Assembly: GCA_900208305.1 (NCBI GenBank)
Contig: OAPG01000006.1
Location: 496,001 to 560,000, forward strand
Reading direction: 5' to 3'
DNA from: Melanopsichium pennsylvanicum
Lineage: Eukaryota; Basidiomycota; Ustilaginomycetes; Ustilaginales
Length of the DNA: 64,000 nt
The notes beneath the pieces were generated by a model, which was not told where the DNA came from, made no database searches, and saw only the letters and a program-made list of their open reading frames with translations. How positions within the stretch are numbered: position 1 is the stretch's first letter; every line of letters starts with the position of its first letter. The position numbers and the translations under genes were made by a program. Below are positions 39,723 through 49,478 of this stretch, piece after piece.

Positions 39723-41282
39723 TTAGCTGTGCTTGACGTCGTTGTTGGCAGACTTGGTAGGAACGAAGCCCTTACCAAGCGTGTGGTTGTCGGCGTGATT
39801 CGGGTCTGCTTTGGCAATGACTCTTTCAATTGCGTCAAGGCCACGATCCACTTCAGCAAGAGATGGACCGTACGAGATGCGAATGAATTTTTCGCAAGGA
39901 CTTGAAACAATGTTTCGACGCATGGAAGGGTTGATATCAAAAGCGATTCCAGCGACGCAAATGGTTTTTTCCCTAAGCAATTCTTCAAACATGACCAATC
40001 CCGAGTTGAGAGGAGGTGGAAGAGATTCGAGTGAGAGCCAGATGTAAAAAGTTGCCTGGGGTTCGACTTTGACTTGGAGACCCATCTTCTTGAGTCGAGT
40101 AAGCACGTGTTGTCTCTTGTGACGGAAGAGCTTTTGTAGCGCAATCCTATCTTGCTTGGTACGATCGATATCGAGCATCTGCAGAGCCATACACTGCATT
40201 GGATGGCTTGCACCTCCATCGAGGAAAGATCCAGATTGGTTTAGAGCGGTGATGATGTCTTTGGGACCAACAACCCAACACACTCTCCAACCAGGAAGAC
40301 GCCAGCCTTTGGTTAGACCATCGATCATGACAACAGGTGTCTCATCAATGTCATCGATATATTCGGCTGCAGAGTTGGCTCGGCCGAGTGGACCTTGGTG
40401 CATGTACCAACTGTAAAACTCATCGAGAAGAATGGTACAGCCAAGCTCCTTGGATGTCTCGACAAGACGCTTTAGCTCGTCGCCTTCGATCATCATTCCA
40501 GTCGGGTTACGAGGGTTCGACATGATCATAGCAGATAGACCACGACCAACGATTTCTTTGCGAAGGTCATCGGTGCTAAGCTTGTAGCGGTCTTCTTCCG
40601 AAAGAACGGTGGGGATCGGCACGAGTGACTTGAAGGCGCTAAGCATGCTTTCATAGCTGGTGTATTCTGGAAGCTGATAGCCACAATTGACGGGCCCAAT
40701 TACCGCAGCAAGACGAGTCATACCACTCCTACCGCCAGGCGTCAAACACACATTCTCGTGAGTAAATTTTTTCTCCTTGCCCTCCCGGAAGGTCTTATTA
40801 TAGTAGTTTGCAATCGCCTTCCTTAGTGCGATGGTACCGGTGTTAGGCGCATACTCGTGTACACCCTCTCCAAATTCTGTCAAGTCGAAAGTAAGGCTTC
40901 GAGGCACGCCGCCTTCAATGTTGCCCACTTCAGGCGCTCCCTGACCCAAGTTGGCCCACTCGGGATTGCCGTGATAGAACCCATTGCTTGTAGCCCGGTC
41001 AGTGACGTAGATAACTCCGGTCGATCCGACATGGGAAATGCCAGGAAACTTTTCTTTGTCATCGCGAGTGTGCAATTGATTTTTAAAAGCCTCCAGATCC
41101 TCTTTTGGAAGATTGTATCCGCGACGTCCACCATGACCGTGCCCGGGATGATTGCGAAAAATTTGATGAGCTTCAGATTGATCTTCGTGATCGATGTTCG
41201 AAATAACGGCATTGACGGCAGCTTTGAACTTCTTCACCGGCCGATCGGCACCAGCGGTTTCGGACTCGCAGTGTGATTGCAT
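39723..41282 (-). CDS. PLP-dependent class I/II aminotransferase, specificity unknown
   Basis: This 519-residue protein is a fold-type I aminotransferase. Motifs in order are YAPNTGTIALRKAIANYYN, a glycine-rich VCLTPGGRSGMTRL, and MSNPRNPTGMMIEGDEL, the NPxNPTG signature with Arg in place of the third residue. DEFYSWYMHQGPLG follows, then the cofactor lysine in MIDGLTKGWRLPGWRVCWVV. The N-terminal part contains a FYHGNPEWANLGQGAPEVG block, a GQGxPE-type motif known from aminotransferases. About 90 N-terminal residues before it are not from the fold and include a His/Gly-rich patch (HPGHGHGGRRGY). No mitochondrial signal is obvious. The substrate cannot be deduced; it does not read as a standard aspartate, aromatic or alanine enzyme. 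Its PLP would come from the B6 salvage route that includes the kinase at 11.1-12.2 kb. Confidence 0.85.
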   Translation of the reverse strand: MQSHCESETAGADRPVKKFKAAVNAVISNIDHEDQSEAHQIFRNHPGHGHGGRRGYNLPKEDLEAFKNQLHTRDDKEKFPGISHVGSTGVIYVTDRATSNGFYHGNPEWANLGQGAPEVGNIEGGVPRSLTFDLTEFGEGVHEYAPNTGTIALRKAIANYYNKTFREGKEKKFTHENVCLTPGGRSGMTRLAAVIGPVNCGYQLPEYTSYESMLSAFKSLVPIPTVLSEEDRYKLSTDDLRKEIVGRGLSAMIMSNPRNPTGMMIEGDELKRLVETSKELGCTILLDEFYSWYMHQGPLGRANSAAEYIDDIDETPVVMIDGLTKGWRLPGWRVCWVVGPKDIITALNQSGSFLDGGASHPMQCMALQMLDIDRTKQDRIALQKLFRHKRQHVLTRLKKMGLQVKVEPQATFYIWLSLESLPPPLNSGLVMFEELLREKTICVAGIAFDINPSMRRNIVSSPCEKFIRISYGPSLAEVDRGLDAIERVIAKADPNHADNHTLGKGFVPTKSANNDVKHS

Positions 41283-42077
41283 TGTGTAAGCTTCGGCACG
41301 TCGAGCTGGTTGTGGGAGAAGTGTGATGCAAACGTCGAGACGGTAAGTGGCGTGGTGGAAAGACGGTGAATCAAGATAATGGCGGGTTACAGGAAACCTG
41401 CCAATGAAAACAGCTCGGCCTGATGAGTGTTTACGGTCCTTTTTCGTTGGATTTCAAGTATTGCACCACCTTGACAGTGTGGCATACATTTACTGTACTA
41501 TAAAGTAGAGATGACGGAACACGAATGACAGCTCGGCAACCGCCGGCAAACGGTGTATGAGTGATCCATGCCGCTCTTTTTTCCCTAAAGTGAACCACTG
41601 TAAATTATATTAATAAATACATGAGTGTAACTGCGTGTAAATTATTTAAATTTCATGTACACTCTGTCAGCGTTATAAGTTTAGAAAGAATGGCAGAGTA
41701 GAACTCCGGGTTCCGAAGATTGATCAATCACAAAATAATAAATAATTTACTGTATCGCGTGCTTCAGACGCGGGCAAGGAGAGTTGGCGCCTCAGTGAAG
41801 TTGGACGAAAAAAAAAGCGTTGTCAGGCGAAAGTTACACAAGCAGCCAACTAATACAGTAAATTTATCAATCGGCGAGATTAAACCATAAGAGCCCAACA
41901 CCATACAATTTCGCTTCTCTGCCACATCATAACAGCAGCAAGACTCGTCTCGTCATCAATCTGCTCTCATCTGCAATCCTGCTCGTGCAAGATCGGCTCG
42001 CAGTTGGAGGGCTGCTATCGTACAACTCAGGATCTTGACCTGAATACTGCTCCCCGCAGACTTGTTGCTAGTGTACA
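41283..42077. other. AT-rich divergent promoter region between the aminotransferase and HMT1-type genes
   Basis: Bases 41460-41890 are distinctly AT-rich, with TAAATTATATTAATAAATAC and similar stretches. They carry three copies of the ATTTACTGTA motif: 41487-41497 (CATTTACTGTA), 41744-41754 and 41854-41864, the last in reverse orientation. No coding sequence is present. This is the densest cluster of the motif in the window. Confidence 0.6.
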
Positions 42078-45000
42078 ATGGCGACGGCGGCATCACCTCT
42101 CTCTCAGGCCTGGCTCCTTGCCAAGCCGGTCAACGCAGACTATGACGATTTTCTCACAGCTTTGCGTATCATTCAGCCCATTGTCATTCTCTTAATTGCT
42201 TTTGCTTCGGTTCTGCTTGACCCTACCAAGTCTTTCGTTGCGCACATCTTCTACCCACGTCGATCCGAGTACGACCAACTTTGTGGTGAGGCAGAAAGAG
42301 AGGATGGCCACGACCAAGCTCTTCAACCTACCCCCGTCATCGTTCCAGTGCGATCGCGTCGCCGTATCCTCACTCAGTCGACCCAGCTCTGTCTCGCTGC
42401 CACCTTCTTCATCTCAGCCATTCTCATCATTCTTCGCGCCGTCATCCCCACGAAAGAATGGCAGCCTGATCTTCCATTATGGGGCGCCGTCGATGTCCAA
42501 GCCCTCGGCGGCCTGCTTGCTTGGGGCTCGGTCGTCATTGCTGCTTTGTGGGAAGAGAAAGTGCGAGGCAGAGGAAGTTATGGCCGGGGCAAGTCAGCCT
42601 GGTCCGTGACTGCAGGTGCGGCTACCGACATTGGTCTGCTCACTATCTATATGATCCCCAAGGAACGTCGGGATCTCCCTTCCACTAGTGCATGGTCCAT
42701 CGCCCAGCTTGGTCTCATTATCCTTCGACTGCTACTGCTCTATCCCGTCCTGATCCTCGCCTTGACGTGGGACCGTGTCCGGTTCGTGCGTGCTGCCGAC
42801 CTCGCCAATGAAGCAGCAACACCTGCCGCCGAACCCTCCTCCTCTCGGCCTCGCTCAGCTCCTGCCAACGACGAGCTCACTGGTCTACTGCAAGCACCCG
42901 GCTCTTCCACCACTCCTTCATATGGTGCCACCGCTACCAACGCCAATGACACCAAAAAATCGACCGCCAACTCGGGCATGCAGACGCCGAACCGCGACCC
43001 CAATGCTTCCATGGGCCTCACCGTCGCTGCTCAACCACCTCCGCCGACCTTCAAGACCTTCCTGTACCGCATTCGTTTCCTGTTCCCTTATCTTTGGCCT
43101 TCCAAATCTCTGAAGCTTCAGCTCATTGCTGTATGTTGTGTCACCCTCCTCTTCGCAGCTCGTGTCGTCAACTTCTTCACCCCGCTCGCCCTTGGTCAGC
43201 TCGTCGACGACTTGTCGTCCGGCGCTTCTCCATGGCTCGATGTCACCCTCTACGCAGGCCTCAAAATGCTGCAAGGATCTGGAAGTTTGCTCAGCGTCCT
43301 TCAGAACATCTTGTGGGTGCCCGTCGAGCAGTACTCGGACCGCATGATGAGCATCATGGCATTCGAGCATCTGCTCAACCTCAGCATGTCGTTCCACACC
43401 AAAAAGAAGACTGGTGAGGTGCTCAGGATTCTCGACCGAGGAAGCGCCATCAACAACTTCTTCCAGTACCTCCTCTTCAGCTTGCTGCCTGTCTTTATCG
43501 ACATCTTTGTCGCCATGATTTACATGACACGCACCTTCAGCCCTGCTATCGGCGTCGCACTCTTCGTCGTCATGGTGGCTTACACCTGGACCAGTGTCCA
43601 GCTCACCACTTGGCGTACCAGTCTTCGTCGCGCTATGAACAACAAGGACTCCATCTGCCGTGCCATCTCGGCCGATGTTCTCATGAACTGGGAAACCGTC
43701 AAATGCTATTCGAACGAATCGTACGAGGCTGAACGCTTCCGCAGTGCTCTGCAGGATTACCAAAAGGCTGAGTTCAAGGTGATCGGCAGTCTCAACATGC
43801 TCAATATGGTACAAAACCTCATCTTGGCGTTCGGTACGCTTTTCACCATCATGCTGGTGGCTGGCAGCGTTGTGCGTGGCGAGACCACCAGTTCTCAATT
43901 CGTCGTCTTCGTCACCTATCTCCAGCAGGTGTACCAACCGCTATCAATGCTCGGTACTCTGTACCGCGTGGTGCAGCAGAATTTGGTGGACACCGACAAG
44001 CTCATGACCTTGCTCGAGGAAGAGACAGAGGTCAAGGACCTTCCGGATGCCGAAGACTTAGTGGTCACCAATGGCGTCATCGAGTTCCAGGATGTGCACT
44101 TTTCCTATGACGGCAAGGTCGGGGCGCTCAACGGTTTGAGCTTCAAGATCGACCGCCACTCGAGTGTGGCTCTGGTCGGCGAATCCGGCGCGGGCAAATC
44201 GTCCGTGCTTCGTTTGCTTTACCGATTCTACGACATCCAGTCCGGCCGCATTCTCATTGACGGCCAGGATATCCGCAATGTCACTCAACGTTCCCTTCGC
44301 CGCGCGGTCGGTGTTGTGCCTCAAGAGCCCTCCCTCTTCAACAACGACATCCGCACCAACATCCTCTATGGTAACACCAAGGCATCCGACGAAGCCGTTG
44401 AAGCTGCTGCCTTGGCTGCACAGATTCACGAGCGCATCCAGTCCTTCCCCGAGGGCTACGGTACCGTCGTTGGTGAGCGTGGTGTCCGTCTATCTGGGGG
44501 CGAGAAGCAGCGTGTCGCAATTGCACGAACCATTCTCAAAGATCCGCCCATCTTGTTATTGGATGAAGCGACATCAGCGCTCGATAGCCAGACGGAGCGC
44601 CAGCTTCAATCGGCACTCAACAACCTCATGCAGGGCCGATCGAGCTTGACGATCGCGCACCGTTTGTCGACCATCATCAACTGCGATGCAATCATCGTTA
44701 TGGATGCAGGTCGCGTGGTCGAGGTGGGCACGCATGCTGATCTGATTGCCAAGGCTGGGCTGTACAGCAAGATGTGGGAACAGCAGATCAAGACGCAAAA
44801 GGAGCAGGAAGCGGCAGCTGCTGTACAAAAAGCGAACCGCGAGGCTGACAAGGAGGATGCCAAGGCGGTGAAGGATGATGCTAAGGAGAGCGAGGCAAGA
44901 AAGCAAGTAGAGACACAGCCCGGTATGCTCGGTATCGTTCCCCCAGTCATCGCTGGTGAGCCTGAAAACTCACTAGAGGATGCTGACAAGACCGAAGGCG

Positions 45001-45380
45001 CCGGAGCAGAGGAAAATGTCAGCAATGCCACCGCTGAAGCTGAACCGACAAGCACTGCCGTCAACGGCCCAGATGACACAGTTGCGGCCCCCAGCCAGGC
45101 AGAAGTAGCAGCGGCTGCAGGGTTGGCACAAAAGATACAGCCAGACACTACAGCCAGCGATGCTGCCGCAAGCAATGGGCATCTGACGGTCGAATTTACG
45201 CAGGCTGCGGACGGTAACCGAAGTGGATCGAGCTCGCCATCTCTGCAAGACGACTCGCATTCTGGCTCGGATCTGGCCAACAGTGGAACATTGAGCAAGG
45301 GCGACAAGAAGAAGCAACAGAATCGCAAGAAGAATGCTAAACGTCGTGAGAAGGAGAGACAGAGAAAGTCGAGTGGTTAG
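42078..45380 (+). CDS. HMT1: HMT1-type half ABC transporter (ABCB6/vacuolar heavy-metal tolerance) with long C-terminal tail
   Basis: Fission yeast Hmt1 and animal ABCB6 are half-transporters with an extra N-terminal membrane domain. Hmt1 confers cadmium tolerance by moving thiol conjugates into the vacuole. The 1100-residue product has that extra domain (about 25-240, segments such as IIQPIVILLIAFASVLL). A Ser/Thr-rich linker and a six-helix ABC membrane domain (about 335-640) follow. The ATPase domain is complete: Walker A GESGAGKSS at about 700, Q-loop VPQEPSLFN, signature LSGGEKQRVAIART at about 804, Walker B ILLLDEATSALD at about 824 and the switch His in IAHRLS at about 859. An approximately 195-residue Ala/Glu/Asp-rich tail follows, ending in a very basic stretch (KKKQQNRKKNAKRREKERQR). 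The tail is not part of the known transporter fold. The start is the first ATG of the frame. Confidence 0.93.
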   Translation: MATAASPLSQAWLLAKPVNADYDDFLTALRIIQPIVILLIAFASVLLDPTKSFVAHIFYPRRSEYDQLCGEAEREDGHDQALQPTPVIVPVRSRRRILTQSTQLCLAATFFISAILIILRAVIPTKEWQPDLPLWGAVDVQALGGLLAWGSVVIAALWEEKVRGRGSYGRGKSAWSVTAGAATDIGLLTIYMIPKERRDLPSTSAWSIAQLGLIILRLLLLYPVLILALTWDRVRFVRAADLANEAATPAAEPSSSRPRSAPANDELTGLLQAPGSSTTPSYGATATNANDTKKSTANSGMQTPNRDPNASMGLTVAAQPPPPTFKTFLYRIRFLFPYLWPSKSLKLQLIAVCCVTLLFAARVVNFFTPLALGQLVDDLSSGASPWLDVTLYAGLKMLQGSGSLLSVLQNILWVPVEQYSDRMMSIMAFEHLLNLSMSFHTKKKTGEVLRILDRGSAINNFFQYLLFSLLPVFIDIFVAMIYMTRTFSPAIGVALFVVMVAYTWTSVQLTTWRTSLRRAMNNKDSICRAISADVLMNWETVKCYSNESYEAERFRSALQDYQKAEFKVIGSLNMLNMVQNLILAFGTLFTIMLVAGSVVRGETTSSQFVVFVTYLQQVYQPLSMLGTLYRVVQQNLVDTDKLMTLLEEETEVKDLPDAEDLVVTNGVIEFQDVHFSYDGKVGALNGLSFKIDRHSSVALVGESGAGKSSVLRLLYRFYDIQSGRILIDGQDIRNVTQRSLRRAVGVVPQEPSLFNNDIRTNILYGNTKASDEAVEAAALAAQIHERIQSFPEGYGTVVGERGVRLSGGEKQRVAIARTILKDPPILLLDEATSALDSQTERQLQSALNNLMQGRSSLTIAHRLSTIINCDAIIVMDAGRVVEVGTHADLIAKAGLYSKMWEQQIKTQKEQEAAAAVQKANREADKEDAKAVKDDAKESEARKQVETQPGMLGIVPPVIAGEPENSLEDADKTEGAGAEENVSNATAEAEPTSTAVNGPDDTVAAPSQAEVAAAAGLAQKIQPDTTASDAAASNGHLTVEFTQAADGNRSGSSSPSLQDDSHSGSDLANSGTLSKGDKKKQQNRKKNAKRREKERQRKSSG

Positions 45381-46329
45381 ATACAAGTATGTCTTGGCTC
45401 TGGACTAGCTTGACCTTGCTTCTTTCGTCCCCTCATACTAGTCACGGACCATTCCCTATTTCCTCGATGCACCCCTATTCTATTGATGGCTCCTTCTATT
45501 CACGCAGCCTGTTCTGACCAGCGAAAAGAGTGTGGCGGCCTAAGTCCAAGATAAAATATGAGAGCTGATGACGATGAAGTTATGAAGTGATGGTTTGTGT
45601 GAGTTGGATTCGAAAGCGGCATGACAGAACGCACAGCTGCAGCCTGAGGTCAGCAGAGAGGGATCAGAGACGCGACAGAAAAAAAAGAGCCTATTTCTGG
45701 CTCTAATATGGGCGGAAAGTAAGGCGAGGGGGACAAACATCGCCGTGTGCTGCCGCTAAATTATTGGTCCGAGTCTACTGTGCATGGCTCGATATGCAAG
45801 AACCAAATTTGAAGAGTGAGAAAGCGAGGGTGCTGAGTCGACGGCGTCTAAGCAGCGAGGCGAGAGGCGAGAGGCGAGAGGCGAGAGGCGAGAGAGCTTT
45901 CTGGAAGTGGATGGGATTTCCGACCTTGTTTGGCACCTCCGCGTTTCATCCGTCAACCACCACATCCCTCGTATTGATATCACATCCGATCCGATCAACA
46001 CTTTGGCTCATTTTGCAACTAGCACGAGCCGATCACATTCATTCGACAAGGCTCTCTCTTTTATTTTTGCGGACTTGCACCTCACACCATTCGCCATCGC
46101 TTTTACATTGGCCCTCCACTCGATCCTTTTGTGCGTCCAAGCTCAATCGGCTGCCTACTTTACTCGCGCCTCCATCTAGATCACATCGACAATCGCGTCG
46201 CCTCTTGTTCTTACAATCACTCGTCGGCTACCTACCTCGCTCACGCCCGTGGCCACGCCAATTAGAAAATCAAGCTGCAGCAAAGTGTACTCTGCAATCA
46301 CTGCCGTCAGCGCAGCAGCTCGTGCCAAC
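45381..46329. other. Intergenic region upstream of the DUF2408 gene, with GCGAGAG repeats
   Basis: Holds a short minisatellite at 45860-45894 and T/C-rich leader sequence before the ATG at 46330. A plus-strand frame across 45764-46477 has no recognisable features and is not called. Confidence 0.55.
45860..45894. repeat. GCGAGAG minisatellite, five perfect 7-base units
   Basis: Five head-to-tail copies of GCGAGAG, preceded by a partial unit. It lies about 435 bases upstream of the DUF2408 start. Confidence 0.95.
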
Positions 46330-48786
46330 ATGTCGAGCATGTCGAGTATCCCGCATGAGGAGCTGCCTATCCTCGAGGCGCTCATCAACATCCGTAATCG
46401 CCTCACTGCACTCAAAAAGGACAGCTCCGAATTCATTCGATCCCACGATGTTCAACAGCTGTATCAACAAGTTATAAAGCAGGTCACCAGACTCAACGCT
46501 GTAAGAGACGAACAACAGGCTACCGCACAAGCCTCTTCCTCGGCCAGCTCCACTTCTGATCACCACGACCAAGCCGAACAATCCGATGTTACCGGTACCG
46601 ACGATTCGCCCGTCCTCCAACACAATCGTGTCGACACCACCCTCAACGATGTCTTCTCGCTGCTCAGTCTCTTCTTCCTCACCATCGGTCGCAGTCGCGA
46701 GAGTCCTGCTACCTTTTCTCAGCTCAGCTGCATGAAGCAATTGCTTGACCACCTTCAAGAATCCGGCATCTACACCGAGGCTGACCTCCAACCATTTGGC
46801 TCGCGTCTTATCGAGCTGCGCGATATTATCCGTAGAGACGGCGAATGTGGCCGACATCCACCACAACTCACCAAACTCATGACGCGTAAGCTTGAGATTT
46901 GCGAGAAGACCGTGCGCAAGCTCGAGGGCTCGCTCAAAGTGCTCTCCGTCGAGCTCGTACCTATCCACCAGAAGATTATCTCTATTCGTCGTCAACTTGC
47001 AGCCGCCGCAGCAAAGCTCAAGCCGGCGCGAGCAGAGATCAAGCAACTGCAGGAAGAGCTGCGAAAGATCGACGCAAAGCGCGTCGATGGCAAGTTTCTG
47101 GGTCCAGGTGGTAGCTCCGTACCTGCCGGTCAAGCCATTCTCGTCGGTGTGCTCGAGGAGTGTTTCGAGATTTGCCACGACATGACCATACGCAACGACG
47201 AGGTGCCCATGACGTTGCAGCCCATCTACGACCGACTGGTGGAGATCAAGTCGCAGCTTGAGCATTTGGTGCTGACACATCGATGGACGTTGCGCGAGAC
47301 GGACCTCTGGAACTACCAAGTCACATTGAAGGAGATTGACCGGTTGCGAGTCAACGGCAAGTTCGTCGATTCTGAAGGCAAGCAGCCCGAAGGCCAGCTC
47401 GTGCTTCTATACTTGCTGCGACGATGCTACGGTCTCATCTACCGACTGGTCGCTTCCTCAGAACCTATTTCGGAAGAGCTCATGCCCATCAGCAACAAGC
47501 TCTCCACCGTATCCAAGTGCCTCAAGGAGGTTTCCAAGTACGGCGGGCCCTTCACGATGCGCGATCTGTACCCATATCGACTGGCCCTGCACCAGATCGA
47601 CAACATGCGAAGTAAAGTGATTGACAAGGACGGCAACGATACAGGAGTGCGAAAATGGCTTGGGCGTGATGGCAGTGTGCCCGAAGGTCAGGCCATTCTC
47701 AGAGCACAGTATGAAGAGGTGGAGCAGACGATCGAAGAGATGCTCAACCGCGAGGACGATGACGATGACGACGATGAGGAGGACGTCTGGGATGGCGACA
47801 CTGCTTCCAGCGCCGATCTGTCAGGAACAGAGTCGGCCGCATCAGACAGCGAGGATGATGACGAGGCACCCTCGGCTGATCTAGTCCGTCAGGCATTGAT
47901 GGCACGTGGAGGGCCCATGATCAGCATGGCACCGGTGGACCAACCTGCTACGCGACCCAACTCGGCGGCACCATCGCGACATCCAAGCTCGGCGTCCAGC
48001 GTAACAGGCAAAGACATCGGATTTGGAAGCGGATTCATGCCAATGACACCTATGACGGGAGCGGCACCTGCCGCGTCGCCGTTCGCGGATCACGGCAGCG
48101 TGGCCAGCTCGAGCGCTTCGACACTCAAGGCTGTGGCCACGACAGGTGATGCTGCTGAGTCGAGCGAAAGCCCTGCAGCCACTAGCAGCGCGACATCGAC
48201 CGCTGTTCCTACTGTTCCCTCTGCTACCGCATCTTCCATCGCGGCGGCTGGGTCTCCGTCCACCGCGCAGAAGTCAGAATTGGACTCTGCAGCAACTTCC
48301 ACATCGTCGTCAACACCTTCTGCCGTGACAAGCCCCACATCGGCCACGACGCTCCCCACCGCATCCCAATTACGCTCTCAAAAGATCGGCCGCGATTTCC
48401 GAGATGGCGTTGGCGAGCTCACCGGTCTCAGCTCGCGCTCACCACCTCTCAGCAGCGCGGATGGAAAGACAGTTTCGACAGTTTCAATAGCCGGCGTAAT
48501 GCAAGCAAATTCCACGCCGCCCATGTCGGCGTCAAACAGCGCATCGCCTGCTCCGTTGCAGCCCGAGTCTTCGCAAGACCTGGCAGCACACGCCGTAGAG
48601 AGGTTGCCAGCAGGTGCCGCGCCATTGGCTGTCCCCACTCCTGGCATCCTGGAGGAACAGAAGGGCTCGGGACCCCCCATCGGTACTCACATTGACGCAC
48701 TTGCTCAGGGATTCCAGGAGACTTCAATCAATGATGTCTTTTCGAGCTCGGCGAGCTCTGCACCTGGCAGCAGCAGCACCCAGTAG
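46330..48786 (+). CDS. DUF2408-family fungal protein with internal repeats, function unknown
   Basis: This 818-residue protein starts with the fungal DUF2408 signature (PILEALINIRNRLTALKKDS, then FIRSHDVQQLYQQVIKQVTR). The folded part (about 1-480) appears to contain three related helical units of about 110 residues. Each has a P-I-x-x-x-L helix and an ID-x-x-R segment, and ends in a Gly-x-x-P-x-GQ motif: GSSVPAGQAILVGVLEEC, GKQPEGQLVLLYLLRRC and GSVPEGQAILRAQYEE. An Asp/Glu run (about 475-490) and a 330-residue Ser/Thr/Ala/Pro-rich tail follow. The molecular role of the family is not known to me. The ATG at 46330 is used; the open frame upstream begins at GTG and has no Met. It lies between HMT1 and the nucleoporin, all on the plus strand. 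Confidence 0.85.
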   Translation: MSSMSSIPHEELPILEALINIRNRLTALKKDSSEFIRSHDVQQLYQQVIKQVTRLNAVRDEQQATAQASSSASSTSDHHDQAEQSDVTGTDDSPVLQHNRVDTTLNDVFSLLSLFFLTIGRSRESPATFSQLSCMKQLLDHLQESGIYTEADLQPFGSRLIELRDIIRRDGECGRHPPQLTKLMTRKLEICEKTVRKLEGSLKVLSVELVPIHQKIISIRRQLAAAAAKLKPARAEIKQLQEELRKIDAKRVDGKFLGPGGSSVPAGQAILVGVLEECFEICHDMTIRNDEVPMTLQPIYDRLVEIKSQLEHLVLTHRWTLRETDLWNYQVTLKEIDRLRVNGKFVDSEGKQPEGQLVLLYLLRRCYGLIYRLVASSEPISEELMPISNKLSTVSKCLKEVSKYGGPFTMRDLYPYRLALHQIDNMRSKVIDKDGNDTGVRKWLGRDGSVPEGQAILRAQYEEVEQTIEEMLNREDDDDDDDEEDVWDGDTASSADLSGTESAASDSEDDDEAPSADLVRQALMARGGPMISMAPVDQPATRPNSAAPSRHPSSASSVTGKDIGFGSGFMPMTPMTGAAPAASPFADHGSVASSSASTLKAVATTGDAAESSESPAATSSATSTAVPTVPSATASSIAAAGSPSTAQKSELDSAATSTSSSTPSAVTSPTSATTLPTASQLRSQKIGRDFRDGVGELTGLSSRSPPLSSADGKTVSTVSIAGVMQANSTPPMSASNSASPAPLQPESSQDLAAHAVERLPAGAAPLAVPTPGILEEQKGSGPPIGTHIDALAQGFQETSINDVFSSSASSAPGSSSTQ

Positions 48787-49313
48787 TCTCGGGCTGCTCA
48801 CACCTTGTCTCTCCATTGTCACCAATCTTCTGAAGCAATTTAATCTCGAACGGACTTTTTCTTATCACAATCGTTGTCTGACTTGTGCAATTGCGTTGAG
48901 ACACGCATGGCCTGAGAGCCTCGTAAGAACGAAGAGTGCATAAGTTAATCCAAGGTCGAAGAAGCAAGATGAGCGAGTTGGATGTAAGGGCGACGTCAAA
49001 AGTGTGGTCGTCTTCTCGGCATCCGTGCGAACCAAATCGGAAATTAAAAAATTCGAAAGCGATCAGCGATCTTGGACGATCAGACAGAGCGAGAAAAAAA
49101 ATCAGTCGACGCTCGGTCATCGCCAAATTGTGCTCTTTTTGTGTGCCTCTTCCTCTTCCTTTCACTCAACACTTCAAGATATCATCACGTACTCACAGGG
49201 TCAACGTCGTCTTTATACCCAGAGGCCACTTGCTGCACGCAGAAAGGAGATGCTTTGATCGCCGAACATCAATGCTTTTGTCCTTCCGCCTCTACGGCAC
49301 AACCTAAAACTTT

Positions 49314-49344
<31 letters not shown>

Positions 49345-49478
49345 GATTTCATCTCATTTGATCCGGGCCTTTTGTCGTCCCACTGTGTAACGATTTCATA
49401 TCATTGCTGCCGACCCATCAGCATCAAAACACATCCGCACGCAACGATCAGCCAGCTTCATTGGCTTGACTGGTAACA
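48787..49478. other. Intergenic region upstream of the nucleoporin gene, with (CAG)9
   Basis: Contains the DUF2408 3' end and the nucleoporin promoter and leader. The (CAG)9 tract is listed separately. No further gene is seen. Confidence 0.55.
49315..49341. repeat. (CAG)9 trinucleotide repeat in the nucleoporin leader
   Basis: Nine perfect CAG units end 137 bases before the nucleoporin ATG and are probably transcribed. Confidence 0.95.
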
